Assembly: GCA_017404585.1 (NCBI GenBank)
Contig: JAFRCB010000203.1
Span: forward strand, 1 to 27,810
Reading direction: 5' to 3'
Length of the DNA stretch: 27,810 bases
Origin: Lachnospiraceae bacterium
GTDB lineage: Bacteria; Bacillota; Clostridia; Lachnospirales; Lachnospiraceae
The notes beneath the pieces are model-generated. The model was not told the origin of the DNA and did no database searches. It was given only the letters and a program-made list of their open reading frames with translations. The translations under genes were made by a program, and so were the position numbers. Of this stretch, positions 1 to 7,317 are shown piece by piece. Within the stretch, counting starts at the first letter, position 1, and each line of letters starts with the position of its first letter.

Positions 1-144
1 ATATAGATTAAAACTGCACAATTTGGTGTTGTATTTTTCAGTTGATTCGATAATATTGCAATTATGTTTCAAAATCAATTCAAATAAGATTCAACATATG
101 TATAATAGTGTCTAATGTTCGAACTGACAAGAATATATCCTATG
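1..144. other. AT-rich intergenic stretch, no gene seen
   Basis: This stretch lies beyond the terminator of the ABC transporter operon. It is much richer in A and T than the genes and holds no open reading frame worth calling. A TATAAT hexamer sits at 101-106, with only a weak TTCAAA at 79-84 as a possible -35, and no gene follows it on the plus strand. It may be the upstream region of a gene to the left of the window, but nothing here proves that. Confidence 0.4.
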
Positions 145-179
145 AAAAAAAGGACTGCCGCACTTTGATGCGGCAGCCC
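145..179 (-). terminator. Intrinsic terminator of the ABC transporter operon
   Basis: Read on the minus strand, an 8-bp perfect stem (CTGCCGCA with TGCGGCAG, plus-strand arms 155-162 and 169-176) closes a 6-nt loop and is followed by a run of seven T (plus-strand A run 145-151). It lies about 50 bp past the permease stop codon, so it should end the leftward transcript of the importer genes. Confidence 0.9.
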
Positions 180-228
180 CGACAGGGTCTTTACAGAATG
201 TAATGAAAATGAAAAGTGTTGCAGCGCT

Positions 229-1908
229 TTACATGAATCGTCGATCGTCCAGCTTGAAGATCAGGGCGAGTGAAGCGTAGCAGATCGCAATCACAAGGAC
301 CCCGTAGGCCAGGGAGATGCCGACGTTGTACTCCTGCATATTGGTGATGATGGAGATGGAGATCGGCCGGTTGTGCACACCGTAAAGAAGTGCGGACATT
401 GTATATTCTCCGATCATCCGGATCAGGATCAGGATGCCTCCCGCCATGATGCCCGGAGCGATGTTCGGAAGGATCACATGACTGAACGTGCGCAGCATGT
501 CAGCCCCCAGACTGTGAGAGGCCTCTTCCAGGCTGGGGTGCAGACCGCGGATGGCCACCTCGTTGGAAGTGAGCAGCATGGGCAGGGCTGCAATGGTGTA
601 TGCGATCGGGATAATGTAATAGCCGCCGATCAGAGCCTGGTTGAAGGCGAAAATACTCTTCTGATTGAAGGCGTTGATCAGGTTGATGGCAACGAGGCTT
701 GCGGGCATGGCGGACGGAAGCAGCAGGAACAGCTTAAGGAGCGCGCCCGGCTTTCCGCCGCGTCGGGCGATGAGGTAAGCGCTGGGGACTGTGAGAGTGA
801 GGCCGGCAAAGACAGCCATGGCAGACATCGAGAGACTGTTCCGAAGAGGCATAAAGACTCTTTTCTTTCTGAATATGGTCAGGTAATTCTCCAGAGTGAA
901 GCGGTGGGGAAAGATGTCCTGCATAATGGAACTTGTGCTGACGAAAGACAGGTAGATGATCGCCGCAATCGGCAGCAGGATCAGCAGGATCTGTATGAAG
1001 ACGACAATCCGCCCGACATATGCCAGAGGACCTTTTCTTTTGCCCGCAGGTACTGCCGTCTGCCCGCGGTCCCCGGTCATATCGCCGAACCGTCGGCTGT
1101 AATACTGAACGAGGAGCATCACCGTTATGCTGATGACGAAGAGGATTACGACCTGTACGGAGGCCATTTCCATGTGGTTATTGGCCTTGGACCGCACGAT
1201 CTGGGTGCTCAGCACTTTGAAACCGCCGCCGATAAGATTAGGAGCGGAGAAGGCGCTCACTCCGGATGCAAATGTAATCACGACGGAGGAGAGTACCGCC
1301 GGCCGGATCACAGGCCAGATGACATCTCTGAAAACACCCGGCCAGGAAGCGCCGAGGCTCCTTGCCGCCTCTACGGCTGAATAATCCAGATATTTCAGGG
1401 CGACATAGACGTTCAGATAGAAATAGACATACTGAGTGTAGGTGATGACAAAGAGGATCGCTCCAAAGCCCTGAAAAGTGTAGGGTGCTTTGTCAAGGTG
1501 CAGGGCATATTCGATCGCCTTGGTCAGTATACCGCTCTCGCCGTAGAGCTGGATAAATGATATGACGGTGATGACGCCGGGCACCATCATGGGGCTGAGC
1601 AGCAGGATGTGGATCAGCTTTTTATATTTTCCGCAGAGAAAGGTCATGTAGAGGGCCAGAAGGATTCCGATCGTTCCGCAGGTAAAGGTCATGGACAGGC
1701 CGAGAAGAATGGTGTTCCTTGCGACAGCCCGCTGATTGGGGTTCGTGAAGAACTCGCGGAAATTGAGAAGCCCCATGCCGTCGTCGATCCTGAGTGAGAG
1801 AAGCACAGTCCGGGCGAAGGGCATAATAATGTAGCCGAGAATGAGGAATCCCATGATCCCGTACCAGAGCAGGCGGAAGGCGGAGGTGCCGCCGACTTTC
1901 TTTTTCAT
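229..1908 (-). CDS. ABC transporter permease, two fused permease domains
   Basis: This is the membrane channel of a binding-protein-dependent importer. The 559 residues contain two BPD_transp_1 units in one chain, about twelve hydrophobic helices in all. Each half carries its EAA loop, which contacts the ATPase: around residues 180-200 (EAARSLGA) and about 455-475 (EEASHSLGA). Such double-length permeases are typical of Fe3+ (FbpB), 2-aminoethylphosphonate (PhnU/V-like) and some thiamine importers. The ATG at 1908 follows AAAGGAGGG and overlaps the ATPase stop codon by 4 nt (ATGA), so the two genes are translationally coupled. The substrate cannot be read from the sequence. A single double-length permease suggests the complex has one copy of it with two ATPase subunits. 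Confidence 0.93.
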   Translation of the reverse strand: MKKKVGGTSAFRLLWYGIMGFLILGYIIMPFARTVLLSLRIDDGMGLLNFREFFTNPNQRAVARNTILLGLSMTFTCGTIGILLALYMTFLCGKYKKLIHILLLSPMMVPGVITVISFIQLYGESGILTKAIEYALHLDKAPYTFQGFGAILFVITYTQYVYFYLNVYVALKYLDYSAVEAARSLGASWPGVFRDVIWPVIRPAVLSSVVITFASGVSAFSAPNLIGGGFKVLSTQIVRSKANNHMEMASVQVVILFVISITVMLLVQYYSRRFGDMTGDRGQTAVPAGKRKGPLAYVGRIVVFIQILLILLPIAAIIYLSFVSTSSIMQDIFPHRFTLENYLTIFRKKRVFMPLRNSLSMSAMAVFAGLTLTVPSAYLIARRGGKPGALLKLFLLLPSAMPASLVAINLINAFNQKSIFAFNQALIGGYYIIPIAYTIAALPMLLTSNEVAIRGLHPSLEEASHSLGADMLRTFSHVILPNIAPGIMAGGILILIRMIGEYTMSALLYGVHNRPISISIITNMQEYNVGISLAYGVLVIAICYASLALIFKLDDRRFM

Positions 1909-2984
1909 AGCCTGCCCTCCTTTCGAGCGGTGTTCTGCGCTGATTCTGCCGCTTTAGCGGCACTCTGACCGGCGCGTGACGATGCAGCTGTCAAATGGGC
2001 ATCGTCATGGCTGATACCGGAAGAAACTGCTTTAAGGGCAGCGGAAGAGAGGACTTCGGGCTTCACGGACACAAAGCACGGGTCGCCGTCCTTGAAGGAG
2101 GCGCCGGAGCCGTCGTTGAGTTCGATTATCCTGTATTCTCTGTCGGAGGCTCGGGCAGTGTATTCATAATACACTCCGCTGAAGCGGATCCCGGTGACCC
2201 GGGCCGGGATGCCGTCACCGCTTTTTAAAAGCTGCATCTGCTCCGGGCGGACGTAGCGGCCATCCAGGAGATTGGAGGTCCCGACGAAATTGGCGACAAA
2301 CTCCTGATTGGGACTGTTGTAGATCTCGTCCGGTGTTCCCACCTGCAGCACGTGTCCGCCGCGCATGACGGCGATTCTGTCGGAGATGGAGAGCGCCTCC
2401 TGCTGATCATGGGTGATAAAGAGGGTGGTGATACCGACCTTCTTCTGGATGCTCCGGATCTCCTCGCGCATTTTCACCCGAAGGGCAACGTCGAGGTTAG
2501 ACATGGGCTCGTCGAGAAGAAGCATCCGGGGCTCGATGACCAGAGCTCTGGCGATTGCCACGCGCTGCTGCTGACCGCCGGACAGATCCTGGATGCGGCG
2601 GTCGGCATACTCCTTCATGCCCGCCAGCTCCATGTAATAGTCGCAGCGATCCTGCTGCACGTTTTTCGGGAGCCTGCGCACGCGGAGCCCGTAGGAGATG
2701 TTCTCGCGCACAGTCATGTTCGGAAACAGTGCATAGTTCTGGAACACGATGCCCATATTTCTTTTTTCTGGTCCGTGGTCGGTTATGTTCTGATCTCCGA
2801 TCCAGACTTCGCCTTCGGAAGGGGTGATGAATCCCGCCAGGATCCGGAGGAGTGTTGTCTTTCCGCAGCCCGAGGGACCGAGCAGAGTATAGAACTCCCC
2901 CTCGCCTATGGTCAGATCCACGTTTTCCAGCACTCGGACGCGGTCGTAGCTGTGTGAAATATGCTTAAGGATAACGTTGCTCAT
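1905..2984 (-). CDS. ABC transporter ATP-binding protein (PotA/FbpC type)
   Basis: This is the ATPase that powers the importer at the inner face of the membrane. All nucleotide-binding motifs are visible: Walker A GPSGCGKTT at residues 36-44, Q-loop Gln82, signature LSGGQ at 134-138, Walker B LLLDEP ending near 160, D-loop SNLD at 162-165, and switch His192. The sequence around these (FQNYALFPNMTV) is typical of the Fe3+/spermidine/phosphonate subclass. A C-terminal extension resembling a TOBE fold runs from about 240 to 320. It is followed by an unusual Ala/Ser-rich tail of about 40 residues with no obvious function. The start has GAGGT six bases ahead. It lies 196 bp after the lipoprotein gene, a gap that contains a large palindrome. 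Confidence 0.95.
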   Translation of the reverse strand: MSNVILKHISHSYDRVRVLENVDLTIGEGEFYTLLGPSGCGKTTLLRILAGFITPSEGEVWIGDQNITDHGPEKRNMGIVFQNYALFPNMTVRENISYGLRVRRLPKNVQQDRCDYYMELAGMKEYADRRIQDLSGGQQQRVAIARALVIEPRMLLLDEPMSNLDVALRVKMREEIRSIQKKVGITTLFITHDQQEALSISDRIAVMRGGHVLQVGTPDEIYNSPNQEFVANFVGTSNLLDGRYVRPEQMQLLKSGDGIPARVTGIRFSGVYYEYTARASDREYRIIELNDGSGASFKDGDPCFVSVKPEVLSSAALKAVSSGISHDDAHLTAASSRAGQSAAKAAESAQNTARKEGRL

Positions 2985-3008
2985 CGTACTACCTCGGTAT
3001 CAGATTTT

Positions 3009-3040
3009 GCAAATGCAGACCGGGAGCGGCCGGCATTTGC
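3009..3040. repeat. Short inverted repeat ahead of the ATPase gene
   Basis: GCAAATGC (3009-3016) and GCATTTGC (3033-3040) form a perfect 8-bp inverted repeat with a 16-nt spacer. It lies 25 bp upstream of the ATPase start codon, next to the larger palindrome. It has no T run, so it is not a classical terminator. It could be a protein-binding dyad or part of a processed mRNA leader. Confidence 0.45.
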
Positions 3041-3054
3041 CCAAAGAGAAGCAA

Positions 3055-3155
3055 AGGGGCTGTCGCATTAAGGCGAGATGCCGCTATATATGGCAGACGT
3101 TATGTGCAAATGTCTGCAATATATAGTGATGACACCTTCTAATGCGCCAACCCCT
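3055..3155. repeat. 101-bp imperfect palindrome between importer genes
   Basis: The outer arms 3055-3070 and 3140-3155 pair at 14 of 16 positions (AGGGG and CGCATTA blocks). The inner arms 3084-3098 and 3112-3126 pair at 14 of 15 positions (CTATATAT and GCAGAC blocks) around a 13-nt loop. The whole can fold into one long two-tier hairpin on either strand. It lies between the lipoprotein gene and the ATPase gene, where many importers have an element that keeps the binding-protein mRNA level high. The outer arm shares 13 identical bases with 11455-11467, so it may instead belong to a dispersed palindromic repeat family. Confidence 0.75.
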
Positions 3156-3180
3156 CTGCCATTATTTCAGGATTCTCGGT

Positions 3181-4299
3181 TTATTCACTTGCTACAGCTT
3201 TTTCAGCATCGAGATAATCTGTCTCCCATTTCTCGAGCCACTCGGACTGGTTGGCGCTGATTTCGCTCCAGTCGACCGGAAGTGCGGAGAACTCTGTCTG
3301 CATCCACTCGGGGCACTCGGAGAGGAATCCGTCGGTGACAGGCATACGATTGAAATCGTTGGCTGCCATTACCTGGCACTCTTTGCTGCCGACGAAATCG
3401 ATGAAGGCTGCCGCAGCGTTCGGATGCGGAGCGTTGGCTGTGGCTGCGATGCAGTCTGTGATGACGACGGCACCGCTTGCAGGGATGACCATTTCAAGAG
3501 GCATCTCGTTGGCGTCGCGGTTCTTCAGAACGTCATTGATGACAGCCATGGAGACGGAAGCTTCTCCCTTTCCGACAGCCTGGAACATCATGCTGCCGCT
3601 GTTGTAGTAGTTCTTTGTGTTCTTGCCGAGAGCTTCGATGAAGCTCCAAGCTGCCTCTTCACTGTCGCTCGCCTTGATATTCTGGACCAGGGAGACAATG
3701 GTGGAGCGCATTGAGGATGACAGGGAATCGCGGGTGACGATCTTGCCGGCATATTCTTCCTTGGTGAGATCTGTCCAGTCTGTCGGGGCTTCTTCCGCTG
3801 TCATGGCTTCGCTGTTGTAGAAGAGGACCATCGGTGTGCGGTAAGTGCCGTACCAGTAGCCTTCGGCTTCCTTGTAGGCTTCATCCACGTCATCGGCCCA
3901 GCTCGGAGAGGTCGGAGCGTAGCATCCTTCGGACTGGAGCACCATATAGGTCGCGGTGTCGCCGCCGAACATGATGTCAGCCTGCGGGTTGTCTTTTTCA
4001 CTGCGGATTCGGTCTGCCAGCTCGCCTTTGAGATTGATGAATTCTACGGGGACGCCGGTCTTCTCGGTGAACTCGTCGCTGATGGCTTCCACAAGATCCT
4101 CGGGATGGGTGGTGTAGATTACCAGTGAATCCTCAAGCTGTGTGGCCTCCTCCGCAGATGTCTCGGCTTCCGCTGCCGCGGTGCTCTCGACTGCCGGTTC
4201 TGCCTCGGCCGGTGCTGTTTCCTGCGGAGCCGCGGTCTGTCCGCAGCCTGCCAGTGCCATTGCAGCGATCAGAAATAGTGATGCCAGTTTTCTTTTCAT
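3181..4299 (-). CDS. ABC transporter substrate-binding lipoprotein (Fe3+/phosphonate type)
   Basis: This is the extracytoplasmic receptor of the importer. It has a lipoprotein signal peptide: basic start MKRK, hydrophobic core and lipobox LAGC, with Cys19 as the lipidated residue. An acidic linker (about residues 20-55) precedes a family-1-type periplasmic-binding fold that starts YTTHPEDLVEAI, as in FbpA/AfuA-like and 2-aminoethylphosphonate-binding proteins. The length of 372 is normal. A tyrosine pair (NYYNSG) lies in the second lobe, but I cannot say whether it matches the iron-binding pair of FbpA, so the ligand stays open. The start has AAAAGGAGG 6 nt ahead. It belongs to the leftward cluster with the ATPase, the permease and the upstream PHP gene. 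Confidence 0.92.
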   Translation of the reverse strand: MKRKLASLFLIAAMALAGCGQTAAPQETAPAEAEPAVESTAAAEAETSAEEATQLEDSLVIYTTHPEDLVEAISDEFTEKTGVPVEFINLKGELADRIRSEKDNPQADIMFGGDTATYMVLQSEGCYAPTSPSWADDVDEAYKEAEGYWYGTYRTPMVLFYNSEAMTAEEAPTDWTDLTKEEYAGKIVTRDSLSSSMRSTIVSLVQNIKASDSEEAAWSFIEALGKNTKNYYNSGSMMFQAVGKGEASVSMAVINDVLKNRDANEMPLEMVIPASGAVVITDCIAATANAPHPNAAAAFIDFVGSKECQVMAANDFNRMPVTDGFLSECPEWMQTEFSALPVDWSEISANQSEWLEKWETDYLDAEKAVASE

Positions 4300-4434
4300 T
4301 TCTTGCCTCCTTTTATGTGCTTTGTTTATTCTTCATCGCGCAATACTCGAGACGCAAGTCTGGGTACGCGCGCAAAGTTACGTCTGCCTTTGCCTCACGC
4401 GAAACGGCTGAGAAGCATGTCCGCGGGGAGCGCC

Positions 4435-4481
4435 GTGCCGTCTGCGGCGTCGTGTCCGCAGAAATCACAGTGCCGTCTGCG
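4435..4481 (-). other. Direct repeats and hairpin in the lipoprotein gene leader
   Basis: The dodecamer GTGCCGTCTGCG occurs at 4435-4446 and again at 4470-4481. Overlapping the first copy, TCTGCGG (4441-4447) and CCGCAGA (4456-4462) form a perfect 7-bp stem with an 8-nt loop. The spacer is GC-rich and lies between the PHP stop codon and the lipoprotein gene. No T run follows, so a plain terminator is unlikely. An unrecognised RNA leader or a protein-binding site is possible. Confidence 0.35.
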
Positions 4482-4489
4482 CCGGTCTT

Positions 4490-5128
4490 TTAAAGGAGCA
4501 GATGATCTGTATCCCAGACGAAATATGAATGATCCTGGTGAAAGGCAGGGCGGCAGTCGCGATTCCTGATAGCTCTGATCAGATCATCCATAGTGCGGAT
4601 CTCATTCGGGAACCATGTGGCAGTGATGCCTACTTTGTAGGGATAATGACAGTCGCTTCCGCCGGTCAGGGCAAAGTCATACTTGCGGCCATACCTGACC
4701 GCCATCATTGTGGCATCCGGCAGTGTGCTTCCGTTCAGGATCTCGATACCGTCGACCCCTTTCAGCGTGTCCAGGGCCCCCTCGAGACCACGTCTGTTGT
4801 GGCGGAAGGGATGGGCGCTGATAACGACGCCTCCCTGCTCGTGGACGCTGTCAATGAAAGTCTGTGCGTCAATGCGCTCTTTTGGGTAGTCTTTAATGCC
4901 GAACGCCAGAATATCTCCCTGCAGGGAGTAATATTCGATGCCGACAAAAATCGGAAAACCGGTCTTTTCCGAATATTCAGCGGCAAAATCATAAAGACCC
5001 ATGCTGTCGTGGTCGGTGATGCAGATTCCGTCCAGATGCCGCTCGCGGGCGATCGGAACAATCTCTTCCAGAGCCAGAAAGCTGTCCTTGGAGAACCGTT
5101 TTTCGTGCATATGCAGGTCTATTACCAT
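4490..5128 (-). CDS. PHP-domain metal-dependent phosphoesterase
   Basis: The protein has the motifs of the PHP superfamily, which uses two or three metal ions to hydrolyse phosphoesters: HxH at His6 and His8 (DLHMHE), ITDHDS near residue 38, an AHP histidine near residue 105 (ISAHPFRH), and a terminal SDCH in GGSDCHYP. At 212 residues it is a stand-alone PHP domain like the YciV/TrpH group (nucleotide or oligonucleotide phosphatases), not the polymerase-linked form. AAGGAG lies 12 nt before the ATG. It is the first gene of the leftward cluster, 190 bp ahead of the importer lipoprotein. This suggests, without proving it, that it acts on the imported substrate or a product of it. Confidence 0.88.
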   Translation of the reverse strand: MVIDLHMHEKRFSKDSFLALEEIVPIARERHLDGICITDHDSMGLYDFAAEYSEKTGFPIFVGIEYYSLQGDILAFGIKDYPKERIDAQTFIDSVHEQGGVVISAHPFRHNRRGLEGALDTLKGVDGIEILNGSTLPDATMMAVRYGRKYDFALTGGSDCHYPYKVGITATWFPNEIRTMDDLIRAIRNRDCRPAFHQDHSYFVWDTDHLLL

Positions 5129-5215
5129 AGAGTGCCTTAACTCCTTGATTAAAAGACAGTGAGAAATCCGCTGATTTTTGCGGCAAATGAAAAGCTGATC
5201 TGATGCGTTAATACA

Positions 5216-5244
5216 ATGGTACTATCGGATATTCACATTATCAA
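5216..5244 (-). promoter_or_regulatory. Probable promoter of the PHP/importer operon
   Basis: On the minus strand TTGATA (plus 5239-5244) and TACCAT (plus 5216-5221) are separated by exactly 17 nt. The -35 matches 5 of 6 consensus bases and the -10 matches 4 of 6. It lies about 90 bp upstream of the PHP start and diverges from the grd promoter. Confidence 0.4.
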
Positions 5245-5360
5245 ATTGAATATTCTTACAAATGGGAGGCATTTATTTGAAATCCCTATAGAAAAAAGTG
5301 AATACAATAGGTATACAAACAGCTATTTATTCATTGCAATATGCTATAAATGAGCTAAAA

Positions 5361-5372
5361 TATTGAACAGTA
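5361..5372. promoter_or_regulatory. Candidate operator TATTGAACAGTA at the grd promoter
   Basis: This near-palindrome overlaps the -35 hexamer of the grd promoter. The core TGAACAGT recurs upstream of the DUF5714/OPT pair (8778-8789) and the two-component operon (16439-16450). The overlap with a TTGAAC -35 means this copy could also be plain promoter sequence. Confidence 0.3.
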
Positions 5373-5391
5373 TTGCAAATTTTGATACAAT
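5363..5391 (+). promoter_or_regulatory. Sigma-A-type promoter of the grd operon
   Basis: TTGAAC (5363-5368) and TACAAT (5386-5391) are separated by 17 nt, in a strongly AT-rich stretch. Transcription would start near 5398, just ahead of the glycine riboswitch. Confidence 0.7.
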
Positions 5392-5410
5392 TATTTCAAC
5401 AGCACAAGAG

Positions 5411-5495
5411 CTTTCACGGGAGAGAGTCCAGCGACCACCGAAGAGGCAAGTGACAAAGATCACGAATCTTTCAGGTAAAAGGACCGGGAAGCCGG
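5411..5495 (+). promoter_or_regulatory. Glycine riboswitch aptamer
   Basis: The stretch carries the conserved blocks of a glycine-sensing aptamer in order: CGGGAGAG (from 5417), ACCGAAGAGGCAA (from 5436), AATCTTTCAGG (from 5465) and AAAAGGACCGGG (from 5477). Only one complete aptamer is seen; the 30 nt after it could hold the short remnant helix found in singleton glycine riboswitches. It lies between the grd promoter and grdX, and an expression-platform hairpin follows at 5526-5565. Glycine binding should raise expression of genes that consume glycine, which fits a glycine reductase operon. Confidence 0.9.
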
Positions 5496-5525
5496 CGTTC
5501 TGAATCTGACCAAAGCGTTCGAGAC

Positions 5526-5565
5526 AGGAGGCGAAACGAGAGTACATACTTTCGTGTCGCCTCCT
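5526..5565 (+). terminator. Expression-platform hairpin of the glycine riboswitch
   Basis: The arms 5526-5542 and 5549-5565 pair at 15 of 17 positions (AGGAGGCG with CGCCTCCT) around a 6-nt loop. The run after it (TATGCTTTGC) has few T, so termination may be weak. The stem also contains AGGAGG, so sequestration is conceivable, although the true grdX ribosome binding site lies further on at 5593-5599. Confidence 0.65.
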
Positions 5566-5606
5566 TATGCTTTGCAGGCAGAGAATTGATCAAAGGAGCG
5601 GCATTG

Positions 5607-6011
5607 ATGAAACAGAAAAACGTGATAGTGACCAATAATCCGCTTGTGTCAGAGAAGCAGCCCGGAAACCTTCCGGTGGAATATCTGGAGACGGACTATA
5701 TGGGCGTTCTGAAAGCAGCCCGGGATAAGATTCATAGCGGAGCGACTCTTCTCACCCACCCTCTTTACGGCAGCGTCAAGCCGGGGGAGACGCCGTACCG
5801 TTCCCTTCTGATCAGGGAGGGCGGCAATAAAGTCGATCTTCAGTCGCTGAGACTTATCGAAGCCGCAATGGAGACATGCCGCAAGTTCGAGGAACGTACA
5901 GGTCTTTTCGGAGCCGGGTCCGTCAGGGACTTTCAGGTCGTGGATCTGTCGCTGCTTATGAGCGCGCTCGGAGACTTTCATGAAAGCAGGCAAACATTAT
6001 CTTATAAGTAG
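5607..6011 (+). CDS. grdX: GrdX family protein
   Basis: This is a 134-residue protein of the GrdX family, the small protein of unknown role that heads glycine, sarcosine and betaine reductase operons. Recognisable blocks are VTNNPLV near the start, the AARDKIHSG helix, and LLTHPLYGSVKPGETPYRS in the centre. The ATG at 5607 is chosen because AAAGGAG lies at 5593-5599; an in-frame TTG at 5586 lies upstream of that site and is rejected. It is the first gene after the glycine riboswitch, 15 bp before the grdE-like gene. Family members are assumed to help assemble or regulate the reductase; the biochemical role is not known to me. Confidence 0.88.
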   Translation: MKQKNVIVTNNPLVSEKQPGNLPVEYLETDYMGVLKAARDKIHSGATLLTHPLYGSVKPGETPYRSLLIREGGNKVDLQSLRLIEAAMETCRKFEERTGLFGAGSVRDFQVVDLSLLMSALGDFHESRQTLSYK

Positions 6012-6026
6012 AAAGGAGGGAACAGC

Positions 6027-7307
6027 GTGAAACTGGAATTAGGCAAAATACTTATACATGATATCTGTTTTGCGGAAAAATCAGAGATCAGAGACGGGGT
6101 CCTGTATGTTTCAAAGGAAGAGCTGGAAAAGATCGTAATGCAGGAAGAAGGCATTCAGTCTGTCAGCTTTGATATAGCAAAACCCGGTGAGTCAGTCCGC
6201 ATAACTCCGGTCAAGGACGTTATTGAACCCCGTGTCAAGGTCGAGGGTCCGGGAGGCATATTCCCGGGAATGGTCGCAGGAGTTGAAACTGTCGGCTCCG
6301 GAAAAACATATGCTCTTAAAGGAATGGCGGTGGTGACAGCAGGTCCCATCGTAGGTTTTCAGGAGGGTGTGATCGACATGACCGGTCCGGGTGCAGAGTA
6401 CACACCGTTCTCCAAGACACTGAATCTTGTCATGGTATGCACTCCGGTCCCGGGACTTGAGGCTCACGACTATGAGTCGGCAGTGCGCCTGTCCGGCTTC
6501 CGCGTTGCGGCAGCTCTCGGCGAGCTGGCAAGAGAGCTTCAGCCGGATGAGACAGTTGTATACGAGTGCAGTGACCTCAAGGAAAGCTTCGAGAAGTATC
6601 CGGGACTTCCCAGAGTCGCCTATGTTCAGATGCTTCAGAGCCAGGGACTTCTGCATGATACCTATGTGTACGGCGTCGATGCCAAGAAGATTCTCCCGAC
6701 ACTGCTCTATCCTACGGAAGTTATGGACGGAGCTATCGTATCCGGAAACTGCGTTTCCGCATGCGACAAGAACCCGACCTACATTCATGAGAACAACAGC
6801 GTGGTAGAAGACCTCTTTGCACAGCACGGAAAGACTTTGAATTTTGTGGGTCAGATCGTCACCAATGAGAACGTATATCTGGCAGACAAGGAGCGCTCCT
6901 CCAACCAGACTGCAAAACTGTGCAGGATGCTTGGCCTTGACGGCGTCATTGTTTCCCAGGAAGGCTTCGGAAATCCGGATACAGACCTTATCATGAACTG
7001 CAAGAAGATCGAAGCTGAAGGCATCAAGACAGTCATCATCACTGACGAGTATGCGGGCAGAGACGGAAAATCCCAGTCCCTGGCTGACGCTGATGTCGCA
7101 GCGGATGCAGTCGTTACCGGAGGCAACGCCAACGAACTGGTAATTCTTCCGAAGCTTGACAAAGTTATCGGCACATTGGCCTACATCAATAAGATCGCCG
7201 GCGCGAACGCCGAGACCCTGAGAGAAGACGGTTCTCTCGCGGTGGAGCTGCAGGTCATTACCGGCGCCACCAATGAGACCGGCTTCGGACGGCTCAGCGC
7301 GAGATAA
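6027..7307 (+). CDS. grdE: Glycine/sarcosine/betaine reductase component B, pyruvoyl-type proprotein (GrdE-like)
   Basis: Component B binds the amino acid substrate as a Schiff base on a protein-bound carbonyl group, so that selenocysteine chemistry can release the amino group. The 426-residue chain is a proprotein of the GrdE/GrdG/GrdI family. The expected self-cleavage site is Asn241-Cys242 in SGNCVSACDKNP; the new N-terminal Cys would become the pyruvoyl-type cofactor. Cleavage there gives 241 and 185 residues, close to the roughly 25 and 22 kDa subunits known for component B. It begins with GTG at 6027 behind GAAAGGAGGG and sits 10 bp ahead of its selenoprotein partner. The glycine riboswitch favours glycine as substrate, but sarcosine or betaine cannot be excluded. 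Confidence 0.92.
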   Translation: MKLELGKILIHDICFAEKSEIRDGVLYVSKEELEKIVMQEEGIQSVSFDIAKPGESVRITPVKDVIEPRVKVEGPGGIFPGMVAGVETVGSGKTYALKGMAVVTAGPIVGFQEGVIDMTGPGAEYTPFSKTLNLVMVCTPVPGLEAHDYESAVRLSGFRVAAALGELARELQPDETVVYECSDLKESFEKYPGLPRVAYVQMLQSQGLLHDTYVYGVDAKKILPTLLYPTEVMDGAIVSGNCVSACDKNPTYIHENNSVVEDLFAQHGKTLNFVGQIVTNENVYLADKERSSNQTAKLCRMLGLDGVIVSQEGFGNPDTDLIMNCKKIEAEGIKTVIITDEYAGRDGKSQSLADADVAADAVVTGGNANELVILPKLDKVIGTLAYINKIAGANAETLREDGSLAVELQVITGATNETGFGRLSAR

Positions 7308-7317
7308 GGAGGCAGAA

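Noticed and set aside
373-1380. 335-residue reading frame on the plus strand
   Set aside because: It lies antisense to the ABC permease, has a His/Asp/Arg/Gln-rich composition without any domain, and has no ribosome binding site. It is a shadow of the GC-rich gene.
5480-5525. Second full glycine aptamer
   Set aside because: The conserved blocks of the first aptamer do not recur; at most a short remnant helix is present.
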